Shown: one piece after another, positions 6,248-12,462 of the stretch
Layout of the letters: each line of letters begins with the position of its first letter
Position numbering within the stretch: position 1 is the first letter of the stretch
NCBI GenBank assembly: GCA_028704555.1
Contig: JAQWFD010000043.1
Span: forward strand, 1 to 32,298
Reading direction: 5' to 3'
From: Desulfobacterales bacterium
Lineage (GTDB): Bacteria > Desulfobacterota > Desulfobacteria > Desulfobacterales > JAQWFD01
DNA: 32,298 nt
The notes under the pieces: model-generated
Seen by the model: only the letters and a program-made list of their open reading frames with translations
The model's database searches: none
What the model was told of the DNA's origin: nothing
Program-made: the position numbers and the translations under genes

Positions 6248-8965
6248 TCAGCTTTTGGAACTATGCGTCAACAGGGTTTTTCCCCTGTCTTTCAGTACGG
6301 AAACCAGAAAGATCAAACTAATGGCCAGATAGGTCCAGCCGACATAGGCAATGCCGTTTTTAATCTTTGTGGCAACAATGATCGAACCGAATAACACCGG
6401 CCCCAGGACCTGACCAATTCGGTTTGCCAAACGGATGATCCCCATCGCTTTGCCGGCGCCGAGGCGTTTGGTGACATCCAGTTGCAGGGCATAGGCATTC
6501 TGGGAAGCAAAGCCGAAACTGCTGGACAGCCCCAGAAGCAACACCGCCAACGCAGCCACAGCAATCCCTTCGAAAAAATAAAAGGACAAAAATGCCATGC
6601 TGCCTAAAAAACCGCTGATGGCGATATATATTTTTTTATTGTCCGATTGATCCACATATCGGCTGATAAAGGGTGCAACATAAATCAGACAAATGCCGTA
6701 GATCATGAAGATTCGTCCGATGCTCGACTGGGATGAACCGATTCGGTTCAGATAAATAGGGCAGAAGTAATTGAGAAACCCGACCACGGCGATGGCCGCG
6801 GGAAAACTGCTGAGAAAAATCAGTCCGAGCACCTCTCGGTTAAAAATAAACCGGAAAAAATCGTTTATTTTGATGGGCTGTTTCAACGGTTTGTCAACAG
6901 ACGGTTTGGGCTTTGGCCTGGCGGCTTTTATGGCCTCTTTCATAAACACAAGGATATAGACTATGACAAAAAATTCGATAAAAGCGCCGATGAAAAACAC
7001 CGGGCTGTAGCCGATCCGCTCCGCCAGCATGCCGCCGGTTGCGCCGCCGCATATACTTCCTGCAAAGATACCGGCCACAACGTGAGAAAGTCCCTGCGCC
7101 TTGCTTTTTGGGTCGGTAAAGGTAATAACAAATCCTTGAGAAGCCATCAGTGCAAGACCGTATCCCAGGCCGGCAATGCCCCGGGATATGATGAAATGTA
7201 TGGCATTGGGGGCCTGCCACGAATACAGGATACCTATACCGCCCAGGAAAAGGCCGGTAAGAAACGGTTCATGCCATCCGCGTCGATCAAGCCACGCGCC
7301 GGAGATAAAGAGCGCGATTCCGGCAAAAAACATTTCCACTGAAATCGGCAGACCCAGAACCATTTCTTTGGATAGACCAAACATCGGCTCGTAGAGTTTT
7401 TCCATATAAAGGGGTATAAACGAGATGGAAATGTCGATGCCGAACAGAAACAGGAAGGCTGCCGGACGAATGGCACTGTAATGAATGGTTAAATGATGTT
7501 CAATGCCCGCCATATGCTTTTCGATGAACGGCAAAAACAGAATCATCAATTCCAGGAAAAACAGAATTGAGATAACAAGAACCGTCACGGAATCCATCGT
7601 AATTTCCAGCAGCTGATCGAACAGGGCCTCTTTCGAAATGTTTGTGGAGATGTATCCATGGACTTTTCCGTCTTTGATCAGATTCAGCTGAAAATGATAC
7701 TTTTGATCCGGACCGGTGACGGGGTTTTCGTAAGACTGTATGCCCGGGGCTGATTCCTGAAGATCAACCATGCCCCCCTGGGTGGCGATGTACAGCGGAT
7801 TTTTTTCTTCATCGTAAACGGTGATGTCCTTGAGCTCCGGTGCAGCGGACAGGATTTCTTTCAAAGAAACATCCAGTTTGGAAAGCTTGCTGATTTTAAT
7901 GCCTTTGCTGAACAGGTATTCAAGGTCATCTTTCAGCAGGGCTGTGAGCATATGACTTTTTTCCGTATTGATCCGCAGATAATAATTTTTGAACGCGTGA
8001 ATGTTCAAGCCGGAAAAAGCGATCTGGGCCAATCCGATGACGATGAATATGACCAGAGAAATTTTCAGTTTGGGAAATTTATTGTCCCCGGGCTTGAGTC
8101 GGGTCACCCGTCCGAGAAGTATGATCAGAACGATAAAACCACAGACAAGGATAATTGAAATAATGATCAGATTTTGAGCCATCACATTACTGAAGAGGGC
8201 TTTGATCTGGTTTTCGTCAAACCGCAGGATTACGGTTGCCGCCCATTTTTTATTTGAATCGTGCACCGGCAGCATGATGTTATAGGTGCCGTTGTATTTG
8301 ATATAGGCATTTTCAAGATCAGATTTTTCGTCTGTTGATTCATCATAACTGCCTCGAATTTGTTTGGGCAGTGATGTTCCGGTAAGTTTTTTATCGGTGC
8401 TGTATTGGATGAAACCATCCGGCAGGGCAACCGATACGGAAATATCCGATTCTGACTGACGGCTCAGATTCGTATCCGTTTTTGTATCGGGCATGATTGC
8501 TACATTGATTTTACCGATGATGTTCTGTCGGGTTTTCAGCAGGATACTATCCATTCCGACGAATTTTTCGATTTTCTTTCCGAACCGGATGGATTTCTGG
8601 ATATTGCGCTGAAGGTCCTTTCCCATGACGCGATATTGTGAAACGGTTGATTCCACATAGAGTTTTTCCAGGGAAGTCAGGCTCAGCATGGCATTGAATC
8701 CGAGGGAAAGGATCAGCAGCACAAGGGCACTGACAATCAGATATGCTTTAAATGAAAAGCGAACGGACGGCCCCGCCGGAATACGGGCTGAAGCCGACCC
8801 TTTCTGCCCGGCGGGCAAATCCGGGGCTGATTGCGTGGCCGATGTATCCGGGACAGGTGAGTAAACATGGTGACATCGCGGGCAACTTACCCCCGACAGA
8901 TTATCCTGTAACTGACTGTTTTTGATTTCAAAGGTGGTATTGCATTTCGTGCATGTTACTTTCAT
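6248..8965 (-). CDS. MFS transporter fused to a zinc ribbon and two periplasmic sensor segments
   Basis: This 905-residue protein is about twice the usual MFS length. An N-terminal zinc ribbon of the MJ0042 type has Cys5/Cys8 and Cys28/Cys31. One membrane helix (about 73-95) leads to a periplasmic segment (about 96-262), followed by two helices (about 265-285 and 301-321). A second periplasmic segment (about 322-463) and a further helix (about 466-490) precede an MFS domain (about 500-900) with roughly twelve spans and a motif-A-like loop GAWLDRRGW. The periplasmic segments resemble Cache-like sensor regions (inferred from topology and size). The ATG start is supported by CGAGGA seven bases upstream. 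The gene follows the epimerase gene by 54 bp and precedes the acetyltransferase by 28 bp. The likely role is transport, probably export, of a small molecule gated by extracytoplasmic sensing. The substrate is unknown. Confidence 0.85.
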   Translation of the reverse strand: MKVTCTKCNTTFEIKNSQLQDNLSGVSCPRCHHVYSPVPDTSATQSAPDLPAGQKGSASARIPAGPSVRFSFKAYLIVSALVLLILSLGFNAMLSLTSLEKLYVESTVSQYRVMGKDLQRNIQKSIRFGKKIEKFVGMDSILLKTRQNIIGKINVAIMPDTKTDTNLSRQSESDISVSVALPDGFIQYSTDKKLTGTSLPKQIRGSYDESTDEKSDLENAYIKYNGTYNIMLPVHDSNKKWAATVILRFDENQIKALFSNVMAQNLIIISIILVCGFIVLIILLGRVTRLKPGDNKFPKLKISLVIFIVIGLAQIAFSGLNIHAFKNYYLRINTEKSHMLTALLKDDLEYLFSKGIKISKLSKLDVSLKEILSAAPELKDITVYDEEKNPLYIATQGGMVDLQESAPGIQSYENPVTGPDQKYHFQLNLIKDGKVHGYISTNISKEALFDQLLEITMDSVTVLVISILFFLELMILFLPFIEKHMAGIEHHLTIHYSAIRPAAFLFLFGIDISISFIPLYMEKLYEPMFGLSKEMVLGLPISVEMFFAGIALFISGAWLDRRGWHEPFLTGLFLGGIGILYSWQAPNAIHFIISRGIAGLGYGLALMASQGFVITFTDPKSKAQGLSHVVAGIFAGSICGGATGGMLAERIGYSPVFFIGAFIEFFVIVYILVFMKEAIKAARPKPKPSVDKPLKQPIKINDFFRFIFNREVLGLIFLSSFPAAIAVVGFLNYFCPIYLNRIGSSQSSIGRIFMIYGICLIYVAPFISRYVDQSDNKKIYIAISGFLGSMAFLSFYFFEGIAVAALAVLLLGLSSSFGFASQNAYALQLDVTKRLGAGKAMGIIRLANRIGQVLGPVLFGSIIVATKIKNGIAYVGWTYLAISLIFLVSVLKDRGKTLLTHSSKS

Positions 8966-9019
8966 TCATTCATCCTCGGAAAAGATGCGCCATAAGTACG
9001 CCTTTAATATGGTAAAATT

Positions 9020-10159
9020 TTATAACCCTTCAATCCTTCGGTTCTTCAGACAGGTTGCATTTATCAATGGGGTAGTTAAAACCCCCCTGCAGATCATGGT
9101 CGGATTTCCGTAAAGGATTCGATCCCCGCCATGGTTTTTTACACAATACTGAGCGCTCGGATCGTACCACCGACAGCGATGCGGCCAGATGGTAATCTGA
9201 TCGGTCGTCTCGATCAGATGAAGCCGTTGCGCGACAGCCGATACAGCCACCGCACCCGTTCCGCATGCCAGTGTTTCCTGATTAATCCCTCTTTCAAAAC
9301 AGCGGTATTCCACAATGCCGGGTTCATCGGCAATACGGATAAAATCGATGTTGATACCGGCTGGAAATTGTTCTGCATAATTTCGAATCAAATCCCTGCC
9401 GATGCGCTGAACGATACCGGCGCTGAAATGGAGCATTTTCTGGGTTTCAATGATTGGTGCCCGCTCCGGGTGAGGGGGGAAAAACATCAATTCAGCCAGC
9501 GCTTTCAGAGAAAATCCATTTTCGGTCAACACAACCAGGTGGGGTTCTCCGGTAAAAACCAGATATCCGGAAAGCGTCAATTCTGTTTCATTTTTAAAAA
9601 AAGGCTGCCCGTTCTTTCTGAATTCGATTTTGAGCCCGTTAATTTTGTCAATATGGCCGTCATAGGGCTCTATGGATGACAGGCAGGTTAATTCGGATGG
9701 AATGCGCCGGGGCGTTCCCATGTTGGCCCAGTATTCGTTTTGTTGAGTATTGCTGCCGATGCTGATCACCTTGGGACAGGTTCCGGGAACTTCCGTTGCG
9801 ATTCGTGCCGATGAAATACCATATTGCGTATAAAGGTAGTGGGCGATGCTGATCAACCCGTTTCCGCAACTGTAGGATTCATCGCCATTGGGTTCAAACA
9901 TTCGCAAAATATAATTTGAATCCGATAAATCCGGAAGCTGTTTCCAGTAATGCCGCGTATCGTTGATGTCCTTTATAACATCCGGCCGGCACGGTTGGAT
10001 GACAATCAACCCGTCAGAGCCTATCCCGAAACAAAGATGGGTTAGCTGGACGGCCGCATCTGATTTTTCCGATTCGGTCAGCAGACGCGATTCGGTTTCA
10101 TCAATAATAACGAAATTGTTGCCAAACAACGTGTATTTTACAAAAGGTATTTTTTCCAT
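9020..10159 (-). CDS. Diaminopimelate-epimerase-family (DapF-fold) amino-acid racemase/epimerase
   Basis: Two catalytic cysteines of the DapF two-base mechanism are visible: one in EPNGDESYSCGNGL and one in QETLACGTGAVAVS. Other family landmarks are FVKYTLFGNNFVIID at the N-terminus, TGEPHLVVL in the middle, GINIDFIRI before the second cysteine and a final GGDRILYGNP strand. At 379 residues it is about 100 longer than housekeeping DapF, mostly from insertions around 60-90 and 120-200. The ATG at 10159 places the conserved first strand at the N-terminus; a TTG at 10183 would add eight residues. Neither has a good ribosome binding site. Family members invert the alpha-carbon of diaminopimelate or of other amino acids such as histidine in metallophore synthesis. 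Because it heads a cluster with an exporter and an acetyltransferase, a dedicated pathway role is more likely than lysine synthesis. That is inference. Confidence 0.85.
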   Translation of the reverse strand: MEKIPFVKYTLFGNNFVIIDETESRLLTESEKSDAAVQLTHLCFGIGSDGLIVIQPCRPDVIKDINDTRHYWKQLPDLSDSNYILRMFEPNGDESYSCGNGLISIAHYLYTQYGISSARIATEVPGTCPKVISIGSNTQQNEYWANMGTPRRIPSELTCLSSIEPYDGHIDKINGLKIEFRKNGQPFFKNETELTLSGYLVFTGEPHLVVLTENGFSLKALAELMFFPPHPERAPIIETQKMLHFSAGIVQRIGRDLIRNYAEQFPAGINIDFIRIADEPGIVEYRCFERGINQETLACGTGAVAVSAVAQRLHLIETTDQITIWPHRCRWYDPSAQYCVKNHGGDRILYGNPTMICRGVLTTPLINATCLKNRRIEGL

Positions 10160-10296
10160 AATCGGTAACAGCCAATTCGTCAATTTGATGTAAAGTGCAT
10201 GGTTTTATTTGCGTTCGGACAATACCCAGGCAACACCGTGAGAAAAAGCCATAGATGAATCTGTGAAGTGTCATCCTTGCGGAAATATCACAATCC

Positions 10297-10442
10297 GGGC
10301 TTGATCATACCTGCGGCCATATTCTCTTGCGTGTAGTTTCCAAGTCCCGGCCGTTCCCGGCATCCCCCCGTATCGTGCTGGAGAAGCCGGGAACGGGCGG
10401 GACGGTTCTCACGATGTTATGGCCGCAGTTATGATCAAGCCC
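10297..10442. repeat. Large nested palindrome, MITE-like or structured RNA element
   Basis: The outer arms are 10297-10321 and 10418-10442, inverted copies of 25 bp with a single mismatch, beginning GGGCTTGATCATA. Inside, 10344-10361 and 10386-10403 form a second inverted pair of 18 bp with one mismatch, around GTTCCCGGC. The loop is 10362-10385. The repeat can be stretched to 10295-10444, with the tetranucleotide CAAT directly outside both ends, which could be a target-site duplication. It lies between the last T6SS gene and the start of the epimerase cluster, both on the minus strand. It may act as a transcription barrier, but no T tract follows it. No transposase is encoded. Confidence 0.75.
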
Positions 10443-10451
10443 CGCAATTCT

Positions 10452-11138
10452 TTATCTGGTTAACCGCATATCCTTTTCAGGATCAACAGCCGTAAGAGAT
10501 TTAAAACAAGTAATCACCGCCGGCATGTTCTCTTTCCTCGTAAACTGAGCAAGTGCCGAAGAAGCTTTTTGCAGCGTTGTAAAATCGGCGGTTTTTACCG
10601 CATGCCATTTTCGATTCAGATGATCGGTTGTCTCAAAGATGTAGGCGTTATATCCCTTTCCCTTTAATTCTGACAGACGTTTTTCCGCGTTGCCCTTGAA
10701 CAGAAATGCGCCGGCCTGAATCGAGTAACACATTTTTTCATTCTTTTTTTTCTCGGGGGCTTCTGGTGCCGGAGCTGGCGCTGTCGACGGGCTCGATTTG
10801 TCTTTTGAAACCGGCTCATCGGTTTTTAATGCCGGGGCTTTTTCCTGAACCGGATCAGTTTCAGGGGCTGCGGGCGTTTCCACCGCGGCCGTCAACGCTT
10901 TTTGATCTGCCTTTTTTTCGGGCATGGAGGCGCTTTTTGTTATCGCGGCAGGCGGGGGTGCAGGCAATGATATGTTTTTTCCCGCGGCCCCGTATTCGGT
11001 CAATGGCGGTGCCTCCCGCTGCAGGTTCATCATGAGTCCCAGGAGCCAGCCTGCAATAAAAACAAGTATGGTCAGCACGGTAAAACCCGTCAGCAGCAAC
11101 CCGATCTTTTTTTTATTTAAGGAAAAATCATAAGACAT
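10452..11138 (-). CDS. Single-pass inner-membrane SPOR-domain protein of the T6SS operon
   Basis: The 228-residue protein has a short basic cytoplasmic N-terminus (SLNKKKIG), one membrane helix (about 11-36), a Pro/Ala/Lys-rich flexible linker (about 40-135) and a C-terminal SPOR domain (about 137-211, with YSIQAGAFLFKGNAEKRL at its first strand). SPOR domains bind septal or denuded peptidoglycan strands. This layout copies FtsN-like proteins and places the binding domain in the periplasm. The ATG at 11138 is chosen because AAAGGAG lies just upstream; the open frame extends further 5', but that part overlaps the preceding gene. It is 14 bp behind the PAAR-like gene and closes the T6SS operon. 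The T6SS link is inferred from operon position. It could anchor the apparatus to the wall or be an unrelated division protein. Confidence 0.85.
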   Translation of the reverse strand: MSYDFSLNKKKIGLLLTGFTVLTILVFIAGWLLGLMMNLQREAPPLTEYGAAGKNISLPAPPPAAITKSASMPEKKADQKALTAAVETPAAPETDPVQEKAPALKTDEPVSKDKSSPSTAPAPAPEAPEKKKNEKMCYSIQAGAFLFKGNAEKRLSELKGKGYNAYIFETTDHLNRKWHAVKTADFTTLQKASSALAQFTRKENMPAVITCFKSLTAVDPEKDMRLTR

Positions 11139-11152
11139 AAGCGCTCCTTTTG

Positions 11153-11539
11153 TTATGGTATCTTCACGGTCATCTGACCCGCATTGGTAATCTCGATCAC
11201 TCCAGCCCACATGCACATCAATTTGGAAGAATTATTCAGCGCCGGCAGATTGCCGATCAGCACGGTGGGCGCTCCCGGAACCCACGGAGCCGGTGTGACC
11301 GGCACGCAGGGCATGGGAGTTAAAACGCCCAGTGCAGCGGCGGTTGCAGCGGCCACCGCAGGATTTGCCATTGAAGAGCACATCCCGAACGGCATGATAT
11401 TGACCATCGGCTTGTTATCCATGATATTGGCCGCCGGAGTCTGGGTGAGCACTCTGTTTTGCGGTAAAACGATCAGTGAACCGGGTGCCATGCCAAAGCT
11501 GCATTTGAGCATCGCTCCCATACAAACCTGTTGTCCCAT
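11153..11539 (-). CDS. PAAR-like T6SS spike-tip protein (DUF4280 family)
   Basis: The 128-residue protein is rich in Gly, Pro, Met and Ala, and its opening (GQQVCMGAMLKCSFG), central PFGMC and final strand pattern fit the DUF4280 PAAR-like family. Such proteins are expected to form the sharp cone on top of VgrG. Ordinary PAAR proteins coordinate a metal with three His and one Cys. This one has five cysteines (6, 13, 54, 78, 109) and no histidine, so any metal at the tip would be held by Cys. There is no C-terminal toxin extension, so it is a bare tip that could carry a separately encoded cargo. AAGGA stands nine bases before the ATG. It lies between the MORN-repeat gene (75 bp upstream) and the SPOR gene (14 bp downstream), all co-directional with vgrG. 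Confidence 0.88.
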   Translation of the reverse strand: MGQQVCMGAMLKCSFGMAPGSLIVLPQNRVLTQTPAANIMDNKPMVNIMPFGMCSSMANPAVAAATAAALGVLTPMPCVPVTPAPWVPGAPTVLIGNLPALNNSSKLMCMWAGVIEITNAGQMTVKIP

Positions 11540-11614
11540 AATTTTTCGTCCTTTTTAAACGCCTTCTGCTATTATAGCGGCAAATTCTCGATGTCCGACT
11601 ATCCAAAAGAAGGC

Positions 11615-12415
11615 TCAAATTTCAGGCCGTTTGATTTTGAATTTTGCCAGCCGGGCAAACAAACTCTTTTTTTCAGAAGATTCGTGTTTTATGGTTTCAT
11701 TTTGATCATATTCGATTCGGTTCCCGATTTGTCGCCCATCCTGATAGTGAATGCTTTCTTTGATGCGGCCATTTTCATGATATCGGAGCAGTTCGCCATG
11801 CAATCGGTTGTTGCTGTAAACGGCCTTTTCCCTGATCTGACCGCCCGGGTAATATTCTTTTTTTTCACCGCATAATTTATCATCTTTGTATGGGGAGGTT
11901 ATCAGCAGCCGCCCCTCAGTGTCATACCATCGGCTTTCCCCGTTTAATTTGCCGTTAAGGTAATTGACGGAGCCGGTAACCTGACCGTCGTCTCCATAGT
12001 GGATCATCTGCCCGTTCTGAAGGCCGTTCTGATAATACATTTTTGTCCTGGGCCGGCCCTCTTCGTAAAGGATCATTTCTCCGTGAAGCCGGCCGTCTTT
12101 AAAGTGCGCTTTCTGATAAATCCGGCCGGTCTCATCATAGGCGATCGTCCGGATCAGCTTGTCATTTTCAAAATATGCCTTTTCAGTAATTCTACCGGTC
12201 TCATCATAGGTGATTGATTCGCCTTCGAGTTTGCCCACTTTGAAATTGACTCTGCTGATGATCCGGCCTTCTTCGTCAACGGAAAGGTCTTCTCCGTCGA
12301 GCAGGTTATCGTCTGTATCGGCATCCGGCTGTGCCACGACCGCATGCTCCGTTTCGTTTTCCGGATCATTACGGGGCAACCCGGATGCCTGCTTGTTTTC
12401 GGAAGAATCTGGCAT
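11615..12415 (-). CDS. MORN/YwqK-repeat protein in the T6SS cargo position
   Basis: After an acidic, probably disordered N-terminus (about 1-50), the 266-residue protein consists of about eight imperfect repeats of 22-24 residues, each with a pattern like DGRLHGEMILYEEGR or NGKLNGESRWYDTEGR. This is the MORN_2 repeat found in YwqK-type proteins. These repeats form elongated beta-hairpin stacks and often accompany toxins or act as binding scaffolds. The gene sits 47 bp behind vgrG and 75 bp before the PAAR-like gene, a place where T6SS adaptors, effectors or immunity proteins are normally encoded. No catalytic motif is visible, so an adaptor or immunity role is easier to defend than a toxin. 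No signal peptide is present. The ATG at 12415 is preferred; a GTG at 12442 would add nine residues and has no better ribosome binding site. Confidence 0.85.
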   Translation of the reverse strand: MPDSSENKQASGLPRNDPENETEHAVVAQPDADTDDNLLDGEDLSVDEEGRIISRVNFKVGKLEGESITYDETGRITEKAYFENDKLIRTIAYDETGRIYQKAHFKDGRLHGEMILYEEGRPRTKMYYQNGLQNGQMIHYGDDGQVTGSVNYLNGKLNGESRWYDTEGRLLITSPYKDDKLCGEKKEYYPGGQIREKAVYSNNRLHGELLRYHENGRIKESIHYQDGRQIGNRIEYDQNETIKHESSEKKSLFARLAKFKIKRPEI

Positions 12416-12462
12416 AGTCAGTCCGTTTGAAATTTGTTTCACATGCGGCTACAAAGTCGTCA

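Noticed and set aside
10205..10252. 15-residue minus-strand frame ahead of the epimerase gene, a possible leader peptide
   Set aside because: No ribosome binding site and no attenuator-type codon run; likely chance.
11139..11216. 26-codon N-terminal extension of the SPOR protein
   Set aside because: It overlaps the PAAR-like gene, is polar and not protein-like, and AAAGGAG marks the ATG at 11138.
11571..11576. TATAAT on the minus strand before the PAAR-like gene
   Set aside because: No acceptable -35 element at 16-18 bases; the hexamer lies in a small GCTAT/ATAGC palindrome and may be coincidental.
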